Position numbers and translations under genes: made by a program. The notes under the pieces are model-generated. The model did no database searches, was not told where the DNA came from, and worked only from the letters and a program-made list of their open reading frames with translations. This document shows positions 22,054-32,099 of a DNA stretch of 64,000 nt, in pieces; position 1 is the first letter of the stretch; each line of letters opens with the position of its first letter. The stretch comes from Pseudoscleropodium purum (Eukaryota; Streptophyta; Bryopsida; Hypnales; Brachytheciaceae), in NCBI GenBank assembly GCA_963969395.1, contig OZ017805.1, positions 6,758,001 through 6,822,000 of the forward strand, read 5' to 3'.

Positions 22054-23010
22054 TGTCGCACGTGCAATCTAGGCGTAAATATCTTTACACATGAGAACAT
22101 GGTAAGATGATACAAATTATCGTCCTAGGGAATTCTAGATGTTCTTCTAAACTTTAGTATCTAGATGGTCAATTTCTCTTCTTCTGACTACTCTCTTTTG
22201 CTCTTTTTCCAGCATCAACTACTATTTGAATTCTAATCTGGATCTACTATCACTCGATTTTTGGTTACATCTCTCAATACACTAGTTTTCAATTCCCCTG
22301 TTTTACCATCAGAGGGGATGTTCTTAATCTTTCGAGAAGTAGGGACTTCACCACTTTTTCTCTATTTACTACACAGGTAAAAACAAACAAACACCAAGTA
22401 CTCAAGGTATTGTTGCACAAAAGGTAGATCCAGATCCTCACAACATCCCAGATGATTGATCTAAAATGCAGGTCACTCAAGACTACATTCATTCTCCTTT
22501 GATACAACGACAAATCTCAGGCACCCGGAACTAATAAAGGGGTAATCTTTCTAGGTGTAAGATGGATTCCAAGGTAGGTAGACCTTCCGAAGAGTAGGAG
22601 TTTCTATTGACGGTCGCTAATCTCTGCACAAAATAGTTTCCAATTCTGGATTTGCACTCACACCACTCTTTACTAAAAACCAAATTATCGTCCCGGTAGT
22701 TCGAAGGCACCATGCACAATTCTTTTGTCTTGTATCTAACAACATTACAATAGCACTCTCTTAATCCGATCCAATTATCCGAAATCCAAATTCCTTCTCA
22801 CCTGTCTTTTTCACATCTCAACACTCAAAGCAACAAACCAAAACAATTTGGATATATGGTTGGAGCTAAAATGTCGACCATGTGGCTCAAATTAAAGAAG
22901 AAAATGAAATACACAAAATAATTGCTGAATGGAATGAGAGGGCAACAAACTTGCACGCCCTTAAAAACTAAAACCTTAAACTAAAGTCAATCCCTAAAAA
23001 GCCAAAAAGG
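22054..23010 (-). mobile_element. giant LTR copy B, 3' part (LTR of the gag element)
   Basis: In minus orientation this is the last ~950 bp of the giant LTR, colinear with 38789-39760 and 55485-56450, ending at TGTCGCACGTGC (plus-strand 22054). The rest of the LTR is missing: at about 23010 it is cut by the copia LTR that begins TGAGATTG at 23014. It serves as the 5' LTR remnant of the gag element to its left. Confidence 0.75.
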
Positions 23011-23013
23011 TAT

Positions 23014-23265
23014 TGAGATTGTAAAGTATTGTATGGGAGAAAGGCTTTACTTAGATGGGAGAAAGATACAAAGCCACATGAGTGGGCTGAACATAAGCTA
23101 GAAGCCTTTCCTAGTTATCCACAAACCTTATGAGATAACTAAACACAATGGGTTGCCTTTGACTACGAGCAATACCTAGTGGATTCTAACACAAACTAAG
23201 AGTCTAATGCTACTCCTATAGCTGAATGTACATGGGCTACACTAATATGTACATAATCTTCAACA
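23014..23265 (-). mobile_element. copia 3' LTR (252 bp)
   Basis: In minus orientation the LTR runs TGTTGAAG...CAATCTCA. It matches the LTRs at 24467-24656 (same orientation) and 24658-24908 (opposite orientation). Immediately upstream on the minus strand is a polypurine tract, AGTGGGAG (plus-strand 23266-23275), as expected next to a 3' LTR. Confidence 0.85.
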
Positions 23266-23284
23266 CTCCCACTATGAGAGTGGG

Positions 23285-24460
23285 CAAAGGCTCGAAGGAC
23301 CATCTTCTCAATGAAGCTTGGGTGTTGTGGCTTCTCAAGGGCCTTGGTCAGCACATCAGCAACCATAGCTTGGATTGGACATACTTGAGCTCAATCACCT
23401 CATCCTCCATTCGTTCACGAATGAAATGGTGGCGTACATCAACGTGCTTCGTCCGAGAGTGGTAGGTGGGATTCTTGGCCAAAGCAATGGCCATTTGGTT
23501 GTCACACCAGATGGGTGTGCTCCCCTCTTGGACAAGACCAACATCAACCAAGAGTTGCCTTAGCCAAATGGCCTCCTTTGTGCCTTGGCTCATGGCCATG
23601 TACTCCGCCTCTGTTGTAGAAAGAGCTATAGTGGGTTACCTCTCGGAATTCCATGAAATGGCACCCCTCCCAAGTACAAACACGTAACCGGTGGTGGATC
23701 TCCTATCCCCCTCATCACCCGCCCAATCCGCATTACAAAACCCATGCAGTGACACTTGAGCACCTCCAAGTTGCAACTCCAAGCCAAGTGTGCTTTGAAG
23801 GTATCTCATCACCCTCTTGATTGCTGTCCAATGATTTGGGCCATACTTGGACATGTGTTGGCTTACAACACTCACCGGAAATGCCAAATCGGGCCTCGTG
23901 GCCACCATGGCATACATCAAACAACCCATCGTTGCCTTGTAAGGCACACCTCACACTTCAGCCCTCACCTCCTCGAATTCTTCATCGGTGAGCTTGGGCA
24001 ACTTCACATGCATGTCAAGTGGTGTACCTATGGTTTTGCACTCCGCCATGTTGAACCGCTTGAGAATCTCTTCAAGGTACTTGTGTTGGCTCATGGTGAT
24101 GGTGCGGGCAGTCCTATCCCTCTTGAACTCTACTCCAAGGCAATACTTCAACTCTCCAAGATTGGTCATCTCGTACTCCTTCTTGAGCATTGCCTTCACT
24201 TCAAGCATCTTGGTCATGCTACTTGTAAAGAGGATCAAATCATCCACGTAGAGGATCACAATCACCAAATGCTCACGACTTTGCATGGTGTATAAAGAGT
24301 GATCCACATGGCCTCTTTGGAACCCCTTCCTCACAAACATGCCATCAATATCCAGATACCACGTTCTCCCCGATTGCCTCAATCCAGGGAGTGCCTTCTT
24401 CAACTTGCACTTGAGATGTTCTTGGCCTTCTTGTACAAAGGCTTGGGACTGATCCATGTA
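23285..24460 (-). pseudogene. pol: Ty1/copia pol remnant: reverse transcriptase C-term and RNase H
   Basis: The minus-strand frame starts mid-reverse transcriptase (KALPGLRQSGRTWY, where copia has KALYGLKQAPRAWY). It contains the catalytic YVDD in VILYVDDLILF and continues through GCLMYAMVATRPDLAF into RNase H with ADWAGD, STTEAEYMA and the DNQMAIALAKNP...HVDVRHHFIRE block. Stops occur at 23948 (TGA) and 23636 (TAA, where Gln is usual). A frameshift near 23370 moves the conserved ADVLTKAL tail to another frame, ending about 23285. Protease, integrase and the front of reverse transcriptase are missing: the LTR at 24467 abuts the truncated RT directly. Confidence 0.92.
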
Positions 24461-24466
24461 GATTAA

Positions 24467-24656
24467 TGAGATTGCAAAGTATTGTATGGGAGAAAGGCTT
24501 TACTTAGATGGTAGGAAGATACAAAGCCACATGAGTGGGCTCAACATAAGCTAGAAGCCTTTCCTAGTTATTCAGAAACCTTATGGGATAACTAAACACA
24601 ATGGGCTGCCTTTGACTACGAGCAATAGCCAATGGACTCTAACACTAACTAAGTGT
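24467..24656 (-). mobile_element. copia 5' LTR, truncated
   Basis: This has the same family and orientation as the LTR at 23014-23265 but is cut at its outer end (about 60 bp missing), where the head-to-head LTR starts at 24658. With the 3' LTR and the pol piece it forms an internally deleted copia element. Confidence 0.8.
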
Positions 24657-24657
24657 A

Positions 24658-24908
24658 TGTTAAAGGTTGTGTACATATTAGTGTAGACCATGTACATTCA
24701 GCCTTAGGAGTAGCATTAGACACTTAGTTAGTGTTAGAGTCCATGGGTATTGCTCGTAGTGAAAGGCAGTCCATTGTAGTTAGTTATCCCACGTGGTTTG
24801 TGGATAACTAGAAAAGGCTTGTACCTTATGTTTAGTTCACTGATGTGGCATGGTATCTTTCTACCATCTAAGTAAAGCCTTTCTCCCATATACTATTTTG
24901 TAATTTCA
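24658..24908 (+). mobile_element. copia 5' LTR in opposite orientation
   Basis: This LTR runs TGTTAAAGG...TAATTTCA, about 251 bp, inverted relative to the adjacent 24467-24656 copy. The sequence after it (GGTTATGGGCCCAT, 24912 onward) is where a primer-binding site would lie but is not a clear match to the usual initiator-Met site. Confidence 0.8.
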
Positions 24909-24911
24909 ATA

Positions 24912-25808
24912 GGTTATGGGCCCATACACTTGAAGTTGCGCTTCAGGGAGAAGTTCAAATCATTTGGAGGAGATCTTGGAGCTTGGAGGAGCAATCAACG
25001 TTTTGTCTCTTCTTCACCTACAAACCATATGGTGTGAGTTATTTTCGGCTTTCATAGATTGGTTTGTGAGGTTTTGAGTGCATTTTGGGTGAGAGGTTGC
25101 TTATGGTAGTAATCGCACCTTGTGAGGGCTGGTTGCATGCTCCTAGTTTGAGTTTGTGCTTAGAAGAGTACATTGAGAGCCCATTGAGGATTGATTTCGC
25201 ACTTGGGTGCATTGTTGATTGTGATTGTGCGAATTGCAATCTAGTGAGAGTCCTTTTGTAAGACTTGGAAGCACCTTTGGGTTGCTTGAGGCATTTGCCA
25301 TCCATTGAAGGCTGATTGTTGCCCGAGTGAGTGAGTGAGGCAAAGTAGTGGAATTGGCCATCCATTGAGGGCTGATTTGAGCCATTGAGAGGCAATTATG
25401 TTGCTTTGGAGTTTTGGTGATCCAACTAGGGTTATTGGAGGCCATTGTCGCCCTTGAGGTGCTGATTGTGAGTAGTAGCCCCTATTTAGGGCTGATTGGA
25501 AGTCTTGAGCTCCTTGGAGTGTAGAGTACCCTATTTGTGAGGAGCATTCTGAGTGTGCTTGCTGATTTGGAGTAGCACTAGCCCATGACGTCCATGTCTT
25601 GGATTTGAGCTTCATTAGGGTCTGAATTGGTGTGGAGAGGAGTGTTAGGTCGTTCTTGGGGTTGGAAGGATCTTTAGAGGTCCTCGTGAGGGCTGATTGG
25701 TGCCACTTGAGCCCCATTGGCTGCCAAGTGATTGTTTGGAGGCTGACTTGAGTTTGGGAACTCCAAGAGACACTTGGGAGGCTACCAACAAGTGGGAGCT
25801 GCTTCACC
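24912..25808 (+). other. copia untranslated leader with degenerate repeats
   Basis: This is the leader between the 5' LTR and gag. Variants of GAGGGCTGATTG recur at about 25120, 25183, 25303, 25363, 25456, 25485, 25558, 25686 and 25736, many within a larger CCATTGAGGGCTGATT unit. The long minus-strand frame here (25241-26161) has no family resemblance and results from this base composition. Confidence 0.6.
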
Positions 25809-26460
25809 ATGGCATCAAGTGGTAGAAAAGGTGTGCACATCATTGACAAGTTTGATGGGAAGAACTTTGGCATGTGGAAATTCAAGATAGAAATGATCCT
25901 TGTGGAGAAGGACTTGTAGGACGTGGTGGATGGGAGTGAGGAGCCTCCAAGTGAAGATGCAAATCTAAAGACTAAGAAGGCATGGAAGAGGAAGGAAAAG
26001 AAGGCCTTTGCTCTCATTGCCATCAACCTTGTGGACCGGCAAATTGCACACATTCGCCATTGCAAGGGACCAGCCCAAGCATGGACTACCCTTTGCAACA
26101 TCCACGAGACCAAGAGCCTCTCCAACATCCTCTTTCTTTGACGCAAGTTCTTCACTAGCAAGATGCAAGAGGAAGAGGATTTGTTGGATCACGTCAACAA
26201 GGTCAAGGCTCTTGCGGATGAGTTGGCTTGTTTGGATGCGCCTGTGACGGAGGGAAATGTGGTGATGACCTTGTTGGCAAGCTTGCCACCGTCCTTTGAG
26301 TTCTTCATCACCGCATTGGAGACGAGACCCACCAAGGAGCTGACCATGGAGTTTGTGACGGCACGCTATGTGCATGAGGTGACCAAGCGCAAGGAGAAAT
26401 GGAGAATGAGGCCCAAAGGGAGGGATCAACCCTTGTCTCAAGACATAGCAAATGAGGCAA
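25809..26460 (+). pseudogene. gag: Ty1/copia gag remnant
   Basis: ATG at 25809 opens a frame typical of plant copia Gag: IDKFDGKNFGMWKFKIEMIL near the N-terminus, then LIAINLVDRQIAHI and AWTTLCNIHE, and after a stop the KFFTSKM...DHVNKVKALADEL and LLASLPPSFEFFITALE segments (UBN2-type Gag). Stops at 25917 (TAG for Trp) and 26139 (TGA for Arg) break it. The match ends at about 26460, before any zinc knuckle, where unrelated GC-richer sequence begins. Confidence 0.88.
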
Positions 26461-26955
26461 CACCCTGTATTTGCTCGCCATCTTCCTCATCCGTGACATC
26501 CGCTCCCCCATCTACCCCGTCCGCTTACTATTTGCACCGACTGCACTATGTGTCTTGCCTAAATCGGCGGTTGCTTGCTATTCGCCTCGTGTCCGCCCCA
26601 TCCATGTGTTGTTTGGCTTGTGCGTTGATTATGCGGCCTGTCTGTCCCATCCTCACCATTGAGGTGACTATTTATTTGGAGTTTTAAAATTTGAACCCTA
26701 AATCAATGACCAACACTCATTTGGGGACTATAAATGTAAGAAGAGAAGCATTTGTAGTCATTCTTGAAAAACTAAACACTAAGATTTCCAAAGGCTAGGA
26801 GTTGCAATTTTTTGTGTCTCTTGCTTGGTAATGCATAGTTTGGTGGACGAGGAGTCTTGATTTTCAAGGCTTTGTGCAGGCAATTTTATTGATATTGTAA
26901 ACATTGTGGATTTGCTTTTGAACATTTTTTTTGGTTTTACATTGAGGTAAACTGT
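26461..26955. other. junction sequence with weakly MITE-like GC-rich part
   Basis: After copia gag breaks off, 26480-26665 is GC-richer and contains GACATCCGCTCCCCC and CCCCGTCCGC, resembling the interior of the GC-rich MITE, but without recognisable ends. From 26690 the sequence is AT-rich, with a possible TATA box (CTATAAATG at 26729). No coding region is supported before the BED-like motif near 26960. Confidence 0.35.
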
Positions 26956-26959
26956 GAAC

Positions 26960-29900
26960 TTGTTACTATAAGAGGCACATTGGTTGGGGATTCCTCTTTT
27001 TGGTATAGTGTATTGGAACCAAATAGGGTATAGTGTAGAACTTGCAAGGCAATGTATGCAAAGAAGTACGGCCGTATGTTGAGCCACTTAAGGTATCTCG
27101 GCCCTACAAGTGTATGTGACAAAGGGATAAGTCTTTATCCATGATTGTTAATTGAAATTCAAGCTACATTTCTTTGTTGCGAAGGAGTTTTTCCACTACG
27201 TATTGTAATCGACAATGTAGATGGCAGCCCTGCACCTATAGACCTTTAAGAATTTTTGATCGGAAGGGGTATCTCGCAATGTACAACTAGAGACTCATAT
27301 CCAATATTAAAAAAAATTGTATGTACACAAAGAAAAGTGATTTTCATTATAGAAGCCTTTGATGATCGTGAAACCCCAAGGGCATCAAGTTCTAAGCCTC
27401 ATAGACAAGGCAACTTAGTGGATGGATTTGAAACACAAATTGAATTCAATGTAAGCAAATTTTTTTTATGCGATAAATATACCATTTTTTGTAGCTTGAA
27501 ATCCAACCTTTAAAGAAGTAGTGAAGAAAACGATTGAATTTGGTAGGCCCTATACTTCACCATCATACCATAACCTTCGGTACAAACTGTTGAATGAGAC
27601 AAAGACAAGCATTCAAACACAATTGAATATTAGAACCAAAGATAGCATTTGAAAATTTGGAGCAATATTGTCTATTGATGGATGGAGCTCAATGACAAAT
27701 TGGCCTTTGATCAATGCCATGCTTATATCTTTTGCAAGTGAGGAATTTTTTAGATCAAAGGATACAAGTGATTGTAAAAAGAATGGAGAATATTTGGCAG
27801 TTGTATTGGAAAATTTCATTGTACAAGTGGGTCCCAAGAACATGATGCAGGTAACTATAGATAACGTTCCTATAAATTTGCTAGCATGGACTTTGATATC
27901 TACTAAATACCCTCATATTTTTTAACAAGGATGCGTGGTGCATGCGTTGAATTTGTTGCTAAAGGATTGGGCAGCACAAACATGGATTGCATTAAAATTA
28001 GACTGTGACCATATTGTAGCTAAATTTATCAAGAAGAGATATATGCCGCTTACTTTGTTGTGGAAGTATTCGCCAAATCTTAGTTTGTTGATATTAGGGG
28101 ATACAAGATTTGCCTCTAAATTCATCATGATGGATGGCTTGACGAAATTGAAAGGAGCATTGGAACAAACGGTGGTAGATCTCCAATGGACAAAATACGT
28201 ATGTTCGCTCAAGAACAAAAGCGGTAGCAAAACCAAACCTAGAATTGTTGCTGAAGAGGTGAAGACTATTGTTAAGGATGACCATTTTTGGAACCATTCC
28301 ATCAATTTCATAGAGATAGTTGAACCAATTGTATGTGCACTACGTAATTGGGATTCAAAGTCACCATGCATGGGGAAAATGTTACATATTATGAGGAAGT
28401 CCAGAAGCATGTATATACATTATAAAGCGCGCCTTTTAGTTTGTATGAGAGGTTTGCAATCCCATTGGAACAATCTTTTAACTACCGAAAGGAAATGGTA
28501 GAAAATGATCTACATTCTATTGCAGCTCTTTTGAACCCATATCTTCTTTACAATAAAGAATTAACTAACGATGCAGATGCAATGTCGGCATGCAAACGTG
28601 TTTTGGAGAAAATATGTAAACTGGATGACTACTCAGGGGCAGTTAAGTAATTCATGGCTTTTTGACATAGGGAACCTCCATTCCGTAGAATGTTGAATTT
28701 GGGAGAATAAATGTTGTCCGCACATGCTTGGTGGGATTTCGAGGGTGCATGTGGCATGCTTATAGCTCCATTAGCGAAGAGGATATTGGCCCAACCAATA
28801 TCATCATCTTCATGTGAACAAAATTGAAGTAGCTATTCTTTCATTCACAACAAATCACAAAATAAGTTGAAGCCAAAGAGAGCAGTGACTTTGATGTGTG
28901 TGTATACCAATTCCAAAATTTTAGCCGCATCGAAGGAAAAAGATGAAAAAAAGTGGTACCATGATAATATAGAGTCGAAGGATTTAGATAGGTTAGAGTT
29001 GGAAGACAATGATGATAAGGAAGATTTGTATCATACGCCTTCGTTGATTGATGAAGACGTTATAGAAGACATCCACAATTTGGACAATGATACATGTCAT
29101 AACCATAATCACTGGAATGCTGACATTCAAGATAATGCAAACAATACATACACCATTATTGAAGATGAGGACAATATAGGGGCAGATGAAAATCTCCCTT
29201 CGATAGCTACATATTGTAATGGAATTGGATTCATGAATAGTCATAATGTTCTATTAGAAAAATAAGCTGTTAATGCTGAGGAGGTGGATCCAAATGAGAA
29301 TGCAGTTGGAGATGATGGAACAAATGAAGCAGTTTTAATTTCAAAGTCTCCATCCATAGCACCTGAGATGGTACAAGGAAATGTTGACCAAAATGACAAG
29401 AGAGGATGTCAGATCACTAAGGTGGACGTCCAAAAGGATGTGGGCAATAATAGTGATGATAAGGGTGAATCGAATATTGAAGTACAAAAGAATAGTGGTT
29501 CAACGGGGATGGCATCCATAGATTCAATTCTTTTGGAGAGTGACAAAGGAAAGTAGGGTTGACACGACATCTGGATGTTCGGGACGTTCGGACGCGGACG
29601 CTGTGTCCGCAGCGTCCGCTAACATTTGCGTCCGCCCGTCTGCCCGGTTATGACCGTTCGATCGACACGCGGATTGATGCGGTCCGCACGATCTGGGCGT
29701 CCGCCTCGGGCCGTCTGCCCCATCTGTCCGCCCGCCTTCCGACGACAGGAGGGACGCTGCATCCGCTAGCGTCCGGACGTCTGGAAAACGGACGCTATTT
29801 TGGGGCGGACGTTGAGATTCGTCAACTCTGAAGGAAAGAAGTCAATGAAATCAATCCTTCAAGTATCGAGATCTAATGCTCTTCCACTGACACCATTGAG

Positions 29901-30540
29901 TTTGCTAGCACAGGATTGGATGGTTCCAAAAGCTTTGGGTATGGACAATGTCTAATGAACATTTCTAAAGAAAGTTCTCTAAGTATTGATTTATGAAAAG
30001 TAGTGTCATCACCTTTTGTCCTAATTGATACAGATAATGATGAGACATTGTCCGCTATGCATACTCGAGCTTTAGGAAAAGCAACAACACGAGAACCCAT
30101 TAAATTGACAAATTGCACTTCGCAAATTCTGAAGAAAGTCAAAGTAGAGATAACTGTTTACAAACAACTTGCCCCTAAACCAAAATTTGTGGTTCAAGAA
30201 TCAAGTAAACAGAAAATTAAAAGAGAGATGAAACCTTTTTCTATCTCTCCAATGAAGAAAAAGATTCCCCTTGATGAGGATGTTATTGCTTCCTCAAACA
30301 TAAAAAAAAATCCCTATTAGAAAAATCCCTATTAGTTCTTACAAAGTAAAAAGGGAAAAAATGGATCCAAAAAAAGGGAGATCACCTATTTTGACGGAAG
30401 GCTTGAAGAAGACAACAATACTTAATTCAGATGATATGGAAGATGACTTTGACAATGAAGATTTTGAACGAAGAGCTAGAGGAGAGAGTAGTGGAGCTGA
30501 GGTGAAGGAAATATTGATTGGCATCCATAGGAATTGAAGA
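26960..30540 (+). pseudogene. hAT transposase-like pseudogene (BED, DUF659, hAT C-terminal)
   Basis: Pieces appear in canonical order. A BED-finger-like KKYGRMLSHLRYLG lies at 27057-27100. One frame from 27455 reads ANFFYAINIPF, PSYHNLRYKLL, SIDGWSSMTNWPLINAM and VGPKNMMQVTIDN, the DUF659 region, on to 28435. After a frameshift the frame continues through LNPYLLYNKEL and LAKRILAQPISSSSCEQN...SFIHNKSQNKL at 28770-28880, the hAT dimerisation motif. A long acidic tail follows (28940-29550), interrupted by the MITE at 29554-29830, then a basic/acidic end to about 30540. hAT transposases cut and paste elements with 8-bp duplications. Stops and shifts make it inactive. I find no terminal inverted repeats, so it could be a domesticated-type gene relic rather than a whole element. 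Confidence 0.8.
29554..29830 (+). mobile_element. GC-rich hAT-type MITE, copy 2 (277 bp)
   Basis: The ends are TAGGGTTGAC and GTCAACTCTG. The flanking 8-bp direct repeats are identical: AAGGAAAG at 29546-29553 and 29831-29838. The interior aligns along its whole length with 3629-3912, with the same GTCCGC-rich text and the same orientation. It is inserted in the acidic-tail coding region of the hAT pseudogene; element plus duplication is 285 bp, a multiple of three. Confidence 0.93.
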
Positions 30541-30544
30541 GGTG

Positions 30545-30954
30545 TAAACTTAAGTGTTTGAGTGTTTAGTTGCTCATGATATATTGAGCACATAATGACA
30601 ATGGATTGTTTAATCATTTCAGTATAGAAATATTTTGCTTATTAATGATATACATTTCGTTAATTTATTAGGGTTTTAGTGTAATTTTGTTTCAAAATCG
30701 AAATGAAATTCTACAAAAGAATTAAAAATGGATTATGTGTTTTCTTTTTTAAATGGAGCATAATGTACTAGTACATTGCAATACCGATGGCTTTTCTATA
30801 CATGTCATAATTTTGTCATATGGTTCCATCTCTTTCAATGACAATTGCAATATAAGAAAAATAAAAACCCAAGTTCAAATGACCAAAAGTAGTTTTTAGT
30901 AAAAATATTGATAATACTAACATCCAAAACCCTAAACCACCTACCTAAGCCTAG
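30545..30954. other. AT-rich spacer, nothing recognised
   Basis: This is AT-rich sequence between the end of the hAT pseudogene and the decayed MITE. I see no coding region and no repeat ends. Confidence 0.5.
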
Positions 30955-31172
30955 AATCCCTCGTCTGCCCCATCTGCCAAGCCCCATTTACCCTGTTTGT
31001 CCACTTTGCCCCCTCTACTGAGGGCCATCCGTCCTATCCGTCCACCACGCCCCGTCTTTACTGTCTTCTTTCCAACAAAAAGGATGTTGTGTTTGCTAGA
31101 GTGTGTGCAAATGAACGTCTAGATCAGGATCGTACATTTGAGGCGGACGTCTTGATTTGTTAACCTTGGTAA
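30955..31172 (+). mobile_element. decayed third copy of the GC-rich MITE
   Basis: The 3' half of the MITE is recognisable: runs of CCATCTGCC/CCGTCCACC, then a right end reading GGCGGACGTCTTGATTTGTTAACC against GGCGGACGTAGAGATTTGTCAACC in copy 1. The 5' end is missing or unrecognisable and no target duplication is seen. Many CpG sites of the intact copies are TpG or CpA here. Confidence 0.65.
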
Positions 31173-31174
31173 TT

Positions 31175-31600
31175 CCAAAGAAAAGTGAAAATTCTAACTT
31201 TTGGAATTCGTGGTTTTTGAAGAAATTGAATGGCTAGGGTTGTTTGGAAGGTCTAAGGAAGTAAGAAAAGATCCCTTATTTGCACTAATCGAACACCATT
31301 TGCTCCTGATTTACTAGACAACCTGCCACCTTGTTGTAATTTCTTGGAAAATTCAATATTGTTGATTTTGGTACTTTTGCCTATTAGAAAATCTTCAAAC
31401 TTAACAAGGCGCTTTATTAGCACACAAAATACCTAATTTTTAGTGGGATTTTACTACACTCCAAGTAATTTCTATGAATTTACTAACATCTTCAAACACG
31501 ATTGACTTCCCATGGAATCATCATGGAAGCTTGTAAAATATCAAAATTTTTTGGGCAAACTTTAGGAAATTCCAAAATCCTTAGGGAAGAACCAAACCTC
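31175..31600 (-). repeat. dispersed repeat, inverted partner of 61.7-62.1 kb
   Basis: The reverse complement matches 61740-62080. For example, AAATTCATAGAAATTACTTG pairs with AAATTTATAGAAATTACTAG, followed in both by GTGTAGTAAAATC and ACTAAAAATT; further on, TCTTTTCTTACTTCCTT pairs with TCTTTTCTTACTCCCTT. No coding region. Probably a fragment of an unidentified transposon or LTR. Confidence 0.6.
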
Positions 31601-32095
31601 CAATTACACTATTCATAGATATGCTAAAGTTTGCAACTCTATTATAATTTCCACATGAGGAAAAAATCATTCTGGTATTGAAGTTTGTCGTGGATGACTA
31701 GCTCTTCTGTTGATCTCTAGCATGCTTTTATCCTAAAATCACCTCTCTATAAGCTCCAATCTCCTTCTCTTCCGTCCACTCTTGCTTTTGGTTGATATTT
31801 AGCAGTTTCTTGTAAGACCAATATAAAGAATCGAAATTCTCTACAATTTGGATTCTATAGACTATTGGGCTCTCTAGACCTAAAAATAGAATATTATACT
31901 TAGCTTGATTGTCACATGCACCTTAGTGGTCATTTGTTACATAGACAAGATACTAAATCTTATTAACTCTCATATCCTCATTTCCACTCAAAACTATTAA
32001 TTTACCCTCACAATCTCTCAACTAATATTTAGAAGTGTAGAAACATGTTGAAAAGTATAATTCCTACTTCCAAAAAGACTTCTAACTCCATTAGT
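31601..32095. other. spacer, nothing recognised
   Basis: No coding region or repeat structure that I can support. It separates the dispersed repeat from the first exon-like block of the methyltransferase-like pseudogene. Confidence 0.45.
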
Positions 32096-32099
32096 AGAG

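Noticed and set aside
23756..24295. 179-codon plus-strand frame
   Set aside because: Shadow of the copia reverse transcriptase on the minus strand, which carries YVDD and RNase H motifs.
24912..24930. GGTTATGGGCCCAT as a definite copia primer-binding site
   Set aside because: The position is right but it does not match the usual initiator-methionine site well, so it is not called.
25241..26161. 306-codon minus-strand frame, the longest in the window
   Set aside because: It is antisense to the copia leader and gag, whose plus-strand protein is clearly recognisable. The minus text has no family character.
27922..28410. 162-codon minus-strand frame
   Set aside because: Antisense of the hAT DUF659 region on the plus strand.
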